Assembly: GCF_002797375.1 (NCBI RefSeq)
Contig: NZ_KZ454941.1
Coordinates: 979,974-1,043,973 of the forward strand
DNA: 64,000 nt
Reading direction: 5' to 3'
Source: Bacillus sp. FJAT-42315
GTDB taxonomy: Bacteria > Bacillota > Bacilli > Bacillales > Domibacillaceae
Every line of letters begins with the position of its first letter. Position 1 is the first letter of the stretch. Positions 53,548-63,463 of this stretch are shown here, in pieces. The translations under genes were made by a program, and so were the position numbers. The notes under the pieces were generated by a model. It ran no database searches and had not been told where the DNA came from. It worked only from the letters and a program-made list of their open reading frames with translations.

Positions 53548-54393
53548 ATGATATATGTTGGTTTAACTGGCTGGGGCGATCATGATACGCTGTATCAGCA
53601 TGGTGTGGCCTCTCGGGATAAATTGACGGAATATGCGGCGCATTTTCCGATTGTGGAGTTGGATGCGAGCTTTTATGCGGTGCAGCCGCTGCGGAATATG
53701 GAGAAGTGGGTGGCTGGGACGCCGGAGAAGTTCAAGTTTATTGTGAAAGCATATCAAGGGATGACGGGACATCAACGCGGGGAGATTCCGTTTGATTCGA
53801 AAGAGGAGATGTTTCAACGGTTTAATGAGTCGCTTCAGCCTTTAGTCGAGTCTGATAAGCTGGCGATGGTGCTGTTTCAATTTCCACCTTGGTTTGATTG
53901 TCAGCGGAAAAATGTCAACTATTTACGTTACTGTAAAGAGCAAATGCGAGACGTACCACTCGCTCTTGAGTTTCGTCATCAATCGTGGTACTTGCCGGAA
54001 TATAGAGAACAGACGCTCACGTTTATGGAACAAGAGAAGTGGATTCATACCGTTTGCGATGAGCCACAGGCTGGCGAAGGCTCTGTGCCGATCATTTTAC
54101 AAGCAACGGATACAGTAAAAACGCTCGTCCGCTTGCATGGTCGCAACGTTCACGGTTGGCGTCAACAAAATAATCCAAATTGGCGAGAAGTAAGATATTT
54201 GTATGACTATAATGATGAAGAGCTCGGACAATGGGTGGAATATGCCAACCAATTGCAAAAGCAGAGTGAACATCTTTACGTGCTATTTAACAATAACTCT
54301 GGCGGACATGCGGCGAACAACGCGAAACGGTTTATTGAATTGGCCGATTTGACATACGAGGATTTGGCTTCTCGTCAGCTAGATTTATTTTAA
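53548..54393 (+). CDS. yunF: DUF72 domain protein YunF
   Basis: A 281-residue DUF72 protein with a predicted TIM-barrel. Typical stretches are YVGLTGWGDHDTLY, FPIVELDASFYAVQP, FIVKAYQGMTGHQRG, LALEFRHQSWY and YVLFNNNSGGHAANNAKRF. I chose ATG 53548, 6-7 nt after AGAGGTG. The biochemical role of DUF72 is not known. It is the first of the yunF-yunE-yunD run. Confidence 0.87.
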   Translation: MIYVGLTGWGDHDTLYQHGVASRDKLTEYAAHFPIVELDASFYAVQPLRNMEKWVAGTPEKFKFIVKAYQGMTGHQRGEIPFDSKEEMFQRFNESLQPLVESDKLAMVLFQFPPWFDCQRKNVNYLRYCKEQMRDVPLALEFRHQSWYLPEYREQTLTFMEQEKWIHTVCDEPQAGEGSVPIILQATDTVKTLVRLHGRNVHGWRQQNNPNWREVRYLYDYNDEELGQWVEYANQLQKQSEHLYVLFNNNSGGHAANNAKRFIELADLTYEDLASRQLDLF

Positions 54394-54409
54394 GAAGGGT
54401 GGACTTCGG

Positions 54410-55231
54410 ATGGAATGGATAATATTAGTTGCAATCGGCTTAGTGGCGGGAACGCTCGGGGCACTTGTTGGACTAGGAGGCGGGATTATTATCGTACCAG
54501 CGCTCCTGTTTTTCGGGACTTCAACAAGTCTGTTAATGGGCCTTTCTCCGCAACAAGCGGTTGGGACGTCGCTTGTCATTATGATTTTTACCGGGCTGTC
54601 TTCTACGCTTGCTTATATGAAGCATAAGACCGTCGATTATAAAAGTGGACTGATTTTCTTTATTGGGAGCGGACCGGGTGGTATTGTCGGTGCTTACGTT
54701 AACAAAGCGTTAAATATGGATTCATTCAATATTTATTTTGGGTTGTTTATGATTTTTATGGCGTTTGTGTTGATGATTCGTTCGAAGATTAAGCCGTTAG
54801 CTTCAAGCGGTAACCGTGGGATTCAACGACAATTTACTGAACTGAGTGGCGAGGTTCATACATATAGTTTTCAACCAGTAACAGCGATTCTTATTTCATT
54901 TTTTGTCGGTTTTTGTTCAGGGATCTTTGGCATCGGTGGAGGGTCACTGATGGTGCCAGCGATGATTCTCTTATTTGCTTTTCCTCCGCATGTAGCGGTG
55001 GCGACATCGATGTTTATGATCTTCTTGTCGGCCCTTGTTAGTTCGATTACACATGTCGCGTTTGGCAATGTCGTATGGTTATATGCACTCGCTTTAATTC
55101 CTGGAGCATGGATCGGGGCTAAGCTCGGTGCATACTTAAACTCAAGGCTGCAATCGAATACACTGGTGACGGTTTTACGTTTCGTTTTAATTATCGTTGG
55201 TATCCGTTTAATTTATCAGGGGCTTGTTTGA
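54410..55231 (+). CDS. yunE: TauE/SafE family membrane protein YunE
   Basis: A 273-residue membrane protein with about eight segments in two internally similar halves. Each half holds the family motif: GTLGALVGLGGGIIIVPALLFF at about 15-36 and GFCSGIFGIGGGSLMVPAMILL near 167-188. The family is linked to export or uptake of sulfite, sulfonates or organic anions. GAAGGGTGG precedes the start. The substrate is unknown. Confidence 0.87.
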   Translation: MEWIILVAIGLVAGTLGALVGLGGGIIIVPALLFFGTSTSLLMGLSPQQAVGTSLVIMIFTGLSSTLAYMKHKTVDYKSGLIFFIGSGPGGIVGAYVNKALNMDSFNIYFGLFMIFMAFVLMIRSKIKPLASSGNRGIQRQFTELSGEVHTYSFQPVTAILISFFVGFCSGIFGIGGGSLMVPAMILLFAFPPHVAVATSMFMIFLSALVSSITHVAFGNVVWLYALALIPGAWIGAKLGAYLNSRLQSNTLVTVLRFVLIIVGIRLIYQGLV

Positions 55232-55253
55232 TGCTTGAAAATGAGGTGAAAGT

Positions 55254-56636
55254 TTGAAAACAACCGTTCATATTTATCATACGAATGATTTTCATAGCCA
55301 TTTTGAAAATTGGCCTCGCATTCAGAAGTTTTTACAAGAGAGAAGAAAATGGCACGAAGAAGCAGGAGAAGACGTATTCATTTTTGATATCGGTGACCAT
55401 GTCGACCGCTCGCATCCGTTAACGGAGGGGACGCTCGGACAAGCGAATGTGGAACGATTAAATGAAGCGGGTTATGATGCGGTAACAATCGGTAATAACG
55501 AAGGGATCACATTGCCACATGAAAGCTTAGATCTTCTCTACAAGCAGGCGAAGTTTCCGGTGGTTGTTGCCAATTTATTTTACCGAGATGGAAGCCGTCC
55601 GACGTGGACACAGCCTTCGTGGACCTTTGAGTTGAAAAATGGAATGAAGCTCGGTGTCACAGGGGTGACGGCCTATTATTTGGCTTTTTATCAAGGGTTA
55701 GGCTGGCAAATTGCTGAGCCGTTTCAAGTGTTACAAACAGAGGTACAACAGCTATCGACACAGGCCGACTTCACCGTTGTGCTGTCCCATTTAGGGATGT
55801 ATGATGATGAAAAAATAGCGGAAGATTTCGCTGAAGTAGATGTCATCCTTGGTGGACATACGCACCATTTGTTTCATGAAGGGAAAACGGTCCATGATAA
55901 GCTGCTCGGTGCGGCAGGGAAATTTGGTTATTACGTTGGTCATATCCAATTAGAAGTGGATGCAGAAACGAAAATGATCCTTTCGAAAAAGGCTCGTGTG
56001 TATGAAACGAATGAAGAACTAGATGCTCCGCCGCGAGAGCAAGAGATGATCAAACAATTTGATGAGCAAGGTCGGCAAGCGTTGCAGCAGCCGGTTGTTT
56101 CGCTTCCTCGACCGTTCAGCTGTGATTGGTTTCAGCCATCTGATTTGCCGAAAGTTTTATGTGAAGCGTTAACGGAATGGTGCGAGGCGGATGGAGCGTT
56201 TTTAAATGCTGGGGTGGTGCTTGATCGTCTTGATGTTGGAATGGTCACGAAATACGATCTTCACCGTATTCTTCCTCATCCAATTAATCCTTGTCTCATT
56301 GAATTGACCGGGGCAGAGTTGAAGGAAGTGCTGAAGCAAACGTTTGATGAGAAATGGCCCCATTTAGCAATTAAAGGGTTCGGTTTTCGTGGCAAAGTCA
56401 TGGGCCGGTTTGTGTATGACAACATCGCAGTCGATCTTAAGCAGTACCAGTTTAAAATCGGCGGAAAAGACATTGAAGCAGACAAGCTGTACCGCATAGC
56501 GACATTAGATATGTTTACGTTTGGACATTTGTTTCCGATCCTTCATCGCGCTGCTCATAAAAAATATTTTATGCCTGAATTTTTGCGAGATGTGATGGAG
56601 TGGAAACTACTCCAACTCACTTCTCATGTAAAATAA
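55254..56636 (+). CDS. yunD: Metallophosphoesterase / 5'-nucleotidase YunD
   Basis: A 460-residue protein with an N-terminal calcineurin-like metallophosphoesterase domain. Metal ligands lie in YHTNDFHSH (9-16), FDIGDHVDR, IGNNEG and ILGGHTHHLF. The C-terminal 5'-nucleotidase domain spans about 285-440. There is no signal peptide, so unlike secreted UshA it should be cytosolic. The start is TTG 55254 after GAGGTGAAAG. It is expected to hydrolyse nucleotides; the physiological substrate is unknown. Confidence 0.87.
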   Translation: MKTTVHIYHTNDFHSHFENWPRIQKFLQERRKWHEEAGEDVFIFDIGDHVDRSHPLTEGTLGQANVERLNEAGYDAVTIGNNEGITLPHESLDLLYKQAKFPVVVANLFYRDGSRPTWTQPSWTFELKNGMKLGVTGVTAYYLAFYQGLGWQIAEPFQVLQTEVQQLSTQADFTVVLSHLGMYDDEKIAEDFAEVDVILGGHTHHLFHEGKTVHDKLLGAAGKFGYYVGHIQLEVDAETKMILSKKARVYETNEELDAPPREQEMIKQFDEQGRQALQQPVVSLPRPFSCDWFQPSDLPKVLCEALTEWCEADGAFLNAGVVLDRLDVGMVTKYDLHRILPHPINPCLIELTGAELKEVLKQTFDEKWPHLAIKGFGFRGKVMGRFVYDNIAVDLKQYQFKIGGKDIEADKLYRIATLDMFTFGHLFPILHRAAHKKYFMPEFLRDVMEWKLLQLTSHVK

Positions 56637-56691
56637 GTCATGATCCTTTCTTTTCTAAGCATACATATAGCTTAGAGGAGGAGGGATTTTT

Positions 56692-57444
56692 TTGGCTGCA
56701 AAAAGGAAATGGAAATCAAGAAGAGGGCCGCTCCCTTTGCAATACGTCATGTTAATTACATTGATCTTATTTTCTTTTTCCACAGCATTCAGCTTATGGG
56801 TCATTAATAAAAATATTAAGCCGACGCTCGTCGGTTATGCTAAAACAGAAACGAGAAAGATCGCCTCGATGGTGATTAGCAAAGCGATCAATAAAAAGAT
56901 CGCGAATGTGATGGATATTAATGACATTATCGAAACGGAACCAGGGGAGCCATCGACAACGAAATTGAATACGGAAATTATTAATCGTGTGCTGGCAGAG
57001 ACGACCAACCTTGTGCAATTAAACTTAAAAGAGGCTGAAAAAGGCAATTTAGACGTGCTTGAATTGATTTCTGATGTAGAAATTGAAAGGGAAGAAACGA
57101 AGGAAATGGAAGGGATCGTGTATTATATTCCGTTAGGGCAAGTGACCAATAATGCGTTGCTCGGTAACCTCGGTCCACAAATTCCGATTCGTTTTCATGC
57201 GGTAGGTGATGTCACCTCGAATGTGAAAACGAATGTGAAGCCTTATGGGATTAATAATGCGTACGTGGAAGTGTTTATTGAATTAGAAGTCAATGTGCAA
57301 ATTATCGTCCCATTTGCGACGGAATATTCCACGGTGAAGCAAGATATTCCTGTAGCGATGGGGCTAATTAAAGGAGAAGTACCGAACTTTTATAACGGTG
57401 GTGGTGATGGGGCGAATCCGTCCATCGAGTTGCCGATGGATTAA
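56692..57444 (+). CDS. yunB: Sporulation protein YunB
   Basis: A 250-residue protein with a basic N-terminus (AAKRKWKSRRGPLP) and one membrane segment (about 20-38), then a large extracytoplasmic domain with MVISKAINKKIANVMDINDII and GLIKGEVPNFYNGGG. This matches YunB, a mother-cell (sigma-E) sporulation protein needed for efficient spore formation. The start is TTG 56692 after GAGGAGGAGGG. Confidence 0.9.
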   Translation: MAAKRKWKSRRGPLPLQYVMLITLILFSFSTAFSLWVINKNIKPTLVGYAKTETRKIASMVISKAINKKIANVMDINDIIETEPGEPSTTKLNTEIINRVLAETTNLVQLNLKEAEKGNLDVLELISDVEIEREETKEMEGIVYYIPLGQVTNNALLGNLGPQIPIRFHAVGDVTSNVKTNVKPYGINNAYVEVFIELEVNVQIIVPFATEYSTVKQDIPVAMGLIKGEVPNFYNGGGDGANPSIELPMD

Positions 57445-57578
57445 GTATGTTGAGGGAATAACAAAAAATTACTTTTTGTAAAGATGAAGAGAGAATTTTC
57501 TGGATTTTTAAAATCGCTTGGCAAAAGCAAGTTTAGCTGTTAATATTTTAGTAATAAAATAATAAACCTTATCAAAAT

Positions 57579-57826
57579 CCGGTGGGGTAGAGGATGCAAA
57601 GTTAATGAGTAGTTTGCGTGAGGATGACAACGAAGATCGCAAGTGAAAGGTGAGTTTGCCGAAGTAAGTAAGATGCGTCAACGTCTTTCATACTGGGGTT
57701 ATCTTGAAGAAGGATAACACTCTCATTGTAAAGAAATTGTTTGCAATGGGGAGCTACACGATGGAGGAATGACTTACATTACACAAAAGGTAATGATAGT
57801 ATTCTCTATCATTACCTTTTTTTATT
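57579..57826 (+). ncRNA. Lysine riboswitch (L-box) with terminator
   Basis: The leader carries the conserved L-box blocks GGGGTAGAGGATGCAAAG, GTGAAAGGTGAGTTTGCCGAAG, a CTGGGG loop and GGGGAGCTACACGATGG, in order and spacing expected for the lysine aptamer (about 57579-57768). A terminator follows: GGTAATGATAG, loop TATTCT, CTATCATTACC and a T-run (57789-57826). High lysine should stop transcription before the transporter gene. Confidence 0.85.
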
Positions 57827-57887
57827 TTTTTCAACATTCCCTTCAGACCCTGTCCTCTCTTTTTCATCGGTAGGAGGAGCAAAAAAT

Positions 57888-59459
57888 ATGGAACAATCAA
57901 TCTATTCGTTACTACCGCCTGTGTTGGCCATTTTAATGGTTGTCCTCACTCGGCGAGTGTTGCTTTCTTTAGGTATCGGGATTTTGGCTTCTGCCTTGTT
58001 GCTGGCTAATTTCGATATCGGTAAGACGTTAAGTATTACGTGGGAAGCGGCATCAGCAAATATTTATACGACAGAAGATGGGTGGAGCACGTGGAATATT
58101 TATATTATCTTGTTCTTGCTTATTCTCGGAGTGATTACTGCTTTTATTAATATTTCTGGTGGAAGTCGAGCGTTTGGAGAATGGGCGATTCAACGGGTGA
58201 AAACTCGTGCTGGTGCTCAAATCCTGTCTGCTATTCTTGGGATGATTATCTTCATTGATGATTATTTCAATGCACTTGCCGTTGGCCAAATTTCACGACC
58301 GATCACAGATCGTCAACGGATTTCTAGAGCGAAACTTGCTTATATTATTGATTCGACATCTGCTCCTGTTTGTGTCGTTTCTCCGATTTCAAGTTGGGGA
58401 GCATACATTATCGGAATTGTTGGGACGGTGTTAGTGTCACACGGCCTCACAGAGATCAGTGCGTTTTCTGCGTTCATTCAAATGGTTCCGATGAATTTTT
58501 ATGTGTGGGTTGCGATAGGTCTTGTATTTTTGTCCGCAATCATGCAAGTGGATTTTGGGGCGATGAAACAGCATGAAGATCATGCGATTGAAACGGGAGA
58601 GACGACGCCATCTGGTCGCCAAGCACCAGGAGAATTGAAAGAGGATTTACCTGTTAGCTCAAACGGAACGGTCGGGGATTTAATTTGGCCGATTATTGCT
58701 TTAATTGTTAGTACGGTATCAGCAATGATGTGGACCGGTTCGCAAGCGGTGGAAGGCGATGTCACGTTATTGAAAATTTTCGAAAGCACAGATGTAGCGA
58801 AATCGTTGCTATACGGTGGATTATTTGGATTAGCTGTAGTGATTGCAATGTACTTCCGTCAAACCTTTGCTCACGGAGCTTTAGGGAAAAATGTGTTTTT
58901 TATCGGTGTATGGGAAGGGCTTAAATCGATGCTTCCTGCCGTTTATATTTTGCTCTTTGCTTGGACGATTGTCGGGTTAATCAATCAATTAGGAACAGGG
59001 AAGTATTTAGCAAGCCTTGTGGAACAATCGAATATGGACATTGCTTTTTTACCTGTTGTATTATTCTTAGTTGCGGGTGCCATGGCGTTCTCAACTGGTA
59101 CGTCATGGGGGTCTTTCGGGATCTTACTTCCGATTGCCGGAGATATCGCAGCTGCAACGGATATTTCGTTGATCTTACCAGCAATGGCTTCTGTTTTAGC
59201 CGGAGCGGTATTTGGTGATCATTGCTCACCGATTTCTGATACAACGATTTTATCCGCAACAGGTGCAGGCTGTAATCATATTGATCACGTCATCACGCAA
59301 ATTCCATATGCGATTCTGTCCGCGGTCCTTGCTTCGGTTGGCTATATGATCTTAGGCTTTACTGGAAGTACTTGGTTGTCACTAGCTGTTTCTATTGGAT
59401 TATTGCTAGTTGCCGTCTTCATTTTGAAAAATAGAAAACAAGCGAAAGTAGCCGCTTGA
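57888..59459 (+). CDS. NhaC-family transporter under lysine control, candidate lysine transporter
   Basis: A 523-residue membrane protein of the Na+/H+ antiporter NhaC superfamily with about 11-13 segments. Family stretches are ILGMIIFIDDYFNALAVGQISRPITDRQRISRAKLAYIIDSTSAPVCVVSPIS and AFSTGTSWGSFGILLPIAGDIAA...GAVFGDHCSPISDTTILSATGA. I chose ATG 57888 after GGAGGAGC; the longer in-frame start at 57741 lies inside the riboswitch. The lysine riboswitch suggests that it imports lysine, as predicted for the LysW group of this family, rather than acting as a plain sodium antiporter. Confidence 0.85.
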   Translation: MEQSIYSLLPPVLAILMVVLTRRVLLSLGIGILASALLLANFDIGKTLSITWEAASANIYTTEDGWSTWNIYIILFLLILGVITAFINISGGSRAFGEWAIQRVKTRAGAQILSAILGMIIFIDDYFNALAVGQISRPITDRQRISRAKLAYIIDSTSAPVCVVSPISSWGAYIIGIVGTVLVSHGLTEISAFSAFIQMVPMNFYVWVAIGLVFLSAIMQVDFGAMKQHEDHAIETGETTPSGRQAPGELKEDLPVSSNGTVGDLIWPIIALIVSTVSAMMWTGSQAVEGDVTLLKIFESTDVAKSLLYGGLFGLAVVIAMYFRQTFAHGALGKNVFFIGVWEGLKSMLPAVYILLFAWTIVGLINQLGTGKYLASLVEQSNMDIAFLPVVLFLVAGAMAFSTGTSWGSFGILLPIAGDIAAATDISLILPAMASVLAGAVFGDHCSPISDTTILSATGAGCNHIDHVITQIPYAILSAVLASVGYMILGFTGSTWLSLAVSIGLLLVAVFILKNRKQAKVAA

Positions 59460-59464
59460 AACGA

Positions 59465-59497
59465 AAGCTCCTAGATTTGGTCTAGGGGCTTTTTTTA
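59465..59497 (+). terminator. Rho-independent terminator
   Basis: AGCTCCTAGA, loop TTTGG, TCTAGGGGCT, then TTTTTT, after the NhaC-family gene. Confidence 0.85.
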
Positions 59498-59705
59498 TTT
59501 GCATTTATACTATTCGATATACAAGCAGCATACAAATATAGCAAGAACAAATCACTCTCCTTCTCTTGGTAGAAATTATCTTTAAAAAATATTTAAAAAG
59601 ATATTTACTAAATGAAGGTGACTGTATATAATTAAAATTAGTTATTGAAATTATCTGAAAATAAAAATTATTCAAAATGGAAAAATAACTCAAGGAGGGG
59701 TTTTT

Positions 59706-61220
59706 ATGGATCAGCAACGTCCTATTTGGGGGTCAAGAGCAGGTTTTATTTTAGCGGCTGTAGGTTCGGCGATTGGTCTCGGGAATATTTGGCGCTTTCC
59801 TGCAGTAGCGTATGAAAATGGAGGGGGCGCATTCTTCCTTCCGTATTTATTTGCCTTATTGACAGCAGGGATTCCATTGCTCATTTTAGAGTTCACGATT
59901 GGACATAAGTATCGAGGGTCGAGTCCACTTTCTTTTGCTCGATTAAATAAGAAGGCGGAATGGCTTGGCTGGTGGCAAGTGGGAATTTCCTTTATTATTG
60001 CAACATATTATTCTGTCATTATAGGATGGGCTTTATCTTATTCGGTCTTTTCGTTTAATTTATCTTGGGGAGATGATCCGAAAACGTTTTTATTAGCGGA
60101 TTATTTACAAGTCGGTGAAGCGGGAGCATTCGGAGGGTTCGTGCCACAAATTCTTATTTCCTTAATCATCGTCTGGATCGTTGTGCTTGGCGTCTTAGTT
60201 GCTGGAGTGAAAAAAGGAATTGAAAAAGTAACAAAAGTGATGATTCCTGTGCTTGTTGTGCTCTTTTTAGCGATCGTTATTCGCGCATTAACGTTAGAAG
60301 GAGCGGCTGATGGGTTGAATGCTTTCTTCAAACCGGATTGGTCGAAGTTGATGGATGGAAAGGTCTGGATTGCGGCTTACGGACAAATCTTCTTCAGCTT
60401 ATCGATCGGTTTTGCCATCATGGTCACATACTCTAGTTACTTACCGAAGAAATCAGATATTACGAACAATGCCTTTATTACTGGATTTAGTAACTCTGGT
60501 TTCGAATTACTTGCTGGATTTGGTGTCTTCTCCGCATTAGGTTTCATGGCGGCTCAGCAAGGTGTACCTGTTCAAGAAGTTGTTAGCAGTGGAGTAATTC
60601 TCGCGTTTGCGGTGTTCCCGCAGATTATTAATCAGTTTCCATTTGCGAACGAATTATTCGGTGTCTTATTTTTCGGTTCGCTTTTACTCGCAGGATTTAC
60701 CTCTTTAATATCTATTGTTGAGACGTTTGTCGCTGGTATTCAAGAAAAGTTTAAAGTGTCACGTACAGCTGCCGTTTTAATGGGAGGAGGAGCAGCCTCT
60801 CTGATCTCGTTAATTTATGCGACAAGAGGGGGATTAAACTTCCTTGATGTGGTCGATTACTTCATTAACAACTTTGGTGTTGCATTAGCTGGATTAGTCG
60901 AAGTTGTGTTAGTGGCATGGGTATTTAAGCAACTAGATCCATTAAAGAAACATGCGGATGAAGTGTCTGATATTCAGTTAGGCGCTTGGTGGAAAATCTG
61001 TTTAAGCGTGATTACGCCAGTCGTTCTCGGTTATATGATGTTCGACAACCTTCGTCAAAACTTTACAGCACCTTATGGAGACTATCCACAAAACTTCATT
61101 AACTCTTACGGTTGGACAGTTGCGATCGGAGTAATTCTCGTTGGCTTTGCTTTCATGTATATTAAGCCGTGGAAGAAAGAAATGTTGCAGACACCAACTT
61201 CGGATAAGGAGGTTAGTTGA
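59706..61220 (+). CDS. metP: Sodium-dependent methionine/alanine transporter, NSS (SNF) family
   Basis: A 504-residue neurotransmitter:sodium symporter homologue with about 12 membrane segments. The N-terminal GSAIGLGNIWRFPAVAYENGGGAFFLPYL (about 19-47) forms the sodium/substrate site. The 35-residue MetS-like frame directly downstream identifies it as the large subunit of a MetPS-type methionine and alanine importer. AAGGAGGGG precedes the start. The symbol follows the Corynebacterium system and is unrelated to the metP of metNPQ. Confidence 0.85.
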   Translation: MDQQRPIWGSRAGFILAAVGSAIGLGNIWRFPAVAYENGGGAFFLPYLFALLTAGIPLLILEFTIGHKYRGSSPLSFARLNKKAEWLGWWQVGISFIIATYYSVIIGWALSYSVFSFNLSWGDDPKTFLLADYLQVGEAGAFGGFVPQILISLIIVWIVVLGVLVAGVKKGIEKVTKVMIPVLVVLFLAIVIRALTLEGAADGLNAFFKPDWSKLMDGKVWIAAYGQIFFSLSIGFAIMVTYSSYLPKKSDITNNAFITGFSNSGFELLAGFGVFSALGFMAAQQGVPVQEVVSSGVILAFAVFPQIINQFPFANELFGVLFFGSLLLAGFTSLISIVETFVAGIQEKFKVSRTAAVLMGGGAASLISLIYATRGGLNFLDVVDYFINNFGVALAGLVEVVLVAWVFKQLDPLKKHADEVSDIQLGAWWKICLSVITPVVLGYMMFDNLRQNFTAPYGDYPQNFINSYGWTVAIGVILVGFAFMYIKPWKKEMLQTPTSDKEVS

Positions 61221-61222
61221 TT

Positions 61223-61330
61223 ATGGACGGAAGTGCAATCACAATGATGATTATTGGAGTCGTAATTATATGGGGAGGAATGACGGCTAGTATTGCCCAC
61301 GCTGTAGTCAAAGCGAAACAAGCGAAATAA
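61223..61330 (+). CDS. metS: Methionine/alanine importer small subunit MetS
   Basis: A 35-residue frame, MDGSAITMMIIGVVIIWGG..., with one membrane helix (about 6-24) and a short basic tail ending HAVVKAKQAK. It starts 2 nt after the large subunit stop with TAAGGAGGT upstream. This is the known layout of MetS, which is required for activity of the NSS partner. Confidence 0.85.
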   Translation: MDGSAITMMIIGVVIIWGGMTASIAHAVVKAKQAK

Positions 61331-61343
61331 AATATAATGAAAG

Positions 61344-61377
61344 AAGCTGGCTCTTTAATTAGTAGCCAGCTTTTTTG
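61344..61377. terminator. Bidirectional terminator between metS and lytH
   Basis: AAGCTGGCT (61344-61352), loop, AGCCAGCTT (61364-61372) and a T-run. It overlaps the last codons of the convergent lytH gene. Confidence 0.85.
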
Positions 61378-62345
61378 CTTTGTCTTTCCCAGACTTTTAA
61401 ATGAGGGTACGGATCAAAGGACCATTCTGTACGCCCGTTATCTTTATACATACCGAAATGCAGATGAGGTGGAAATTTGCCAGATGTACCAGGTGGACCG
61501 TAGCCAGTACTACCAATACCGCCAATTAACATCCCTGGCTCGACTGGTTGTCCGAGCTTTAACCCTTTCGCGAATCCATTTAAATGAGCGTAATAATGAT
61601 ACGTATTATTAATATCGCGGATGCCGATTCTCCAACCGCCATAGCGATTCCAGCCTTTCATTTCAATGATGCCATAGCTCGTTGATCGGACGGGTACACC
61701 GTAATCAGCGAAGATATCGGTCCCTTCATGAATACGTCGTCCACCCCAGCCACGAGCAGCTCCCCATGTGCTTTTGTACGTATAGTTGTAATTGGTGGGA
61801 AGAGGGAAGACTTTCTTTTGCAAATCTAGCTTTTTGTACGCTTTGTACATGTGTGCATTGCCGATAATGACACTGACGGTCTTATCGCGGCCATAATAGC
61901 GCCATAGAGCAATTTTGATGTTATCGTGGTCGGTGCCATACGTTAAAAGATAATTGCCTATTGCAGCAAGGATATCTTCATTATTCGTTCGATCAGCCCG
62001 ACCATCTCCATTGCCATCAGCCCCAATCCCTGAAAAGGCAGCGATCGAATAAGGATTCGTATCTTGCTTGTTTGGGTTAAGAAGCCCGCTCCATTTCTCC
62101 TCTGGGATATAGATGGAAATTCCATCAGTTGGCTCAGGTAAATCCTTGCGAACGAATCGCAAATTTCGTTCATATTGATCGATGGCGGCGTAGTAATACC
62201 ATGGAATCGATGTGACGGCCTCCATTTTTTTGAATAATTTCATGCGTAGATTGTAATGCTGTTGATCGTTGTTCGTTTGTTCCGCTTGTACAGGCGTGAT
62301 CATCAATAGTAAAAGGCATAAACAAATCGGGACAGTTCTTCGCAA
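61359..62345 (-). CDS. lytH: L-Ala-D-Glu endopeptidase LytH (M23 family)
   Basis: A 328-residue secreted peptidase. A signal peptide (1-21, TPVQA) is followed by a helical N-terminal domain with WYYYAAIDQYERN, and a C-terminal M23 metallopeptidase domain (about 195-320). Zinc ligands lie in RIHEGTDIF and HLHFGMY, with HYYAHLNG nearby. LytH trims the peptides of spore cortex peptidoglycan in the mother cell. The start is TTG 62345 with GGAGGGAG upstream. It is convergent to metS and divergent from lipA. Confidence 0.88.
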   Translation of the reverse strand: MRRTVPICLCLLLLMITPVQAEQTNNDQQHYNLRMKLFKKMEAVTSIPWYYYAAIDQYERNLRFVRKDLPEPTDGISIYIPEEKWSGLLNPNKQDTNPYSIAAFSGIGADGNGDGRADRTNNEDILAAIGNYLLTYGTDHDNIKIALWRYYGRDKTVSVIIGNAHMYKAYKKLDLQKKVFPLPTNYNYTYKSTWGAARGWGGRRIHEGTDIFADYGVPVRSTSYGIIEMKGWNRYGGWRIGIRDINNTYHYYAHLNGFAKGLKLGQPVEPGMLIGGIGSTGYGPPGTSGKFPPHLHFGMYKDNGRTEWSFDPYPHLKVWERQSKKAGY

Positions 62346-62538
62346 AACAACTCCCTCCTAAGTCAATTATTTACTCATTATTTTGCCATGAAGGAACCGT
62401 TTCATCCTTGTTAAATTGAGGGAATGCAGCAAGTAAGCAAGCGGTTGTATAAAAGGAGGTACTATGTTAAAGTGACATCAGAAAGGTCTGAATTCATACA
62501 CATTTATAGCTAAGGCACAATGATGGGAGATGAGAGAA

Positions 62539-63456
62539 GTGAGCAAGAAAGAGGAGCATTTACGTAAACCAGATTGGTTAAAAATAAAGTTAAATACGAA
62601 CAAAAACTATACCGGATTAAAAAAGATGATGCGTGAGAAGAATCTTCATACAGTGTGTGAGGAAGCAAAGTGCCCGAATATTCATGAGTGCTGGGCTGTT
62701 CGCCGCACAGCAACATTCATGATTCTCGGCGCCGTTTGTACACGTGCTTGCCGCTTCTGTGCAGTAAAAACAGGCTTGCCAACTGAGCTCGATTGGAAAG
62801 AACCAGAGCGCGTAGCTGATTCTGTTCAGCTAATGAACTTAAAGCACGTTGTTGTAACCGCTGTCGCTCGTGATGATCTAAAGGATGGTGGAGCGGCTGT
62901 GTTTGCAGAAACAGTGAGAGCGATTCGTCGCAACAATCCATTCACATCAATTGAAGTGCTTCCTTCTGATATGGGAGGCATCGAGGAAAACTTGAAAATG
63001 CTAATGGATGCACGTCCGGATATTTTAAATCATAATATTGAAACGGTAAAGCGACTATCTCCAAGAGTTCGTGCGCGTGCGACTTACGAGCGATCACTTG
63101 AATTTCTGCGCCGTGCGAAAGAAATGCAGCCGGATATTCCAACGAAATCAAGCATCATGATCGGTCTTGGTGAAACGAAAGAAGAGATCATTGAAGCGAT
63201 GGATGATTTGCGTGCGAACAATGTCGATATTGTAACGATCGGACAATATTTACAGCCATCTAAAAAGCATTTAAAAGTTCAAAAGTATTATCATCCAGAT
63301 GAATTTGCGGAACTTCGTGAAATCGCGATGACAAAAGGTTTTAGTCATTGTGAAGCGGGTCCACTCGTTCGTTCATCTTACCATGCCGATGAGCAAGTAA
63401 ATTCGGCAGCGAAAGCAAAGCAAGAGCTTGGAGAGCAAACAAAGCTAGAAGCGTAA
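62539..63456 (+). CDS. lipA: Lipoyl synthase
   Basis: A 305-residue radical SAM enzyme that inserts sulfur into octanoyl groups to make lipoyl. The auxiliary cluster motif is [12 protein letters not shown] and the radical SAM motif is CTRACRFC. I chose GTG 62539 ([13 protein letters not shown]), which matches the B. subtilis start; ATG 62530 is three codons earlier and nearly touches GGGAG. It depends on Fe-S supply (suf operon here), and GcvH is its first acceptor in Bacillus. Confidence 0.95.
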   Translation: MSKKEEHLRKPDWLKIKLNTNKNYTGLKKMMREKNLHTVCEEAKCPNIHECWAVRRTATFMILGAVCTRACRFCAVKTGLPTELDWKEPERVADSVQLMNLKHVVVTAVARDDLKDGGAAVFAETVRAIRRNNPFTSIEVLPSDMGGIEENLKMLMDARPDILNHNIETVKRLSPRVRARATYERSLEFLRRAKEMQPDIPTKSSIMIGLGETKEEIIEAMDDLRANNVDIVTIGQYLQPSKKHLKVQKYYHPDEFAELREIAMTKGFSHCEAGPLVRSSYHADEQVNSAAKAKQELGEQTKLEA

Positions 63457-63463
63457 TTCGAAA

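Noticed and set aside
57741-57887. 49-residue N-terminal extension of the NhaC-family transporter
   Set aside because: It runs through the lysine riboswitch and its terminator. ATG 57888 has GGAGGAGC upstream.
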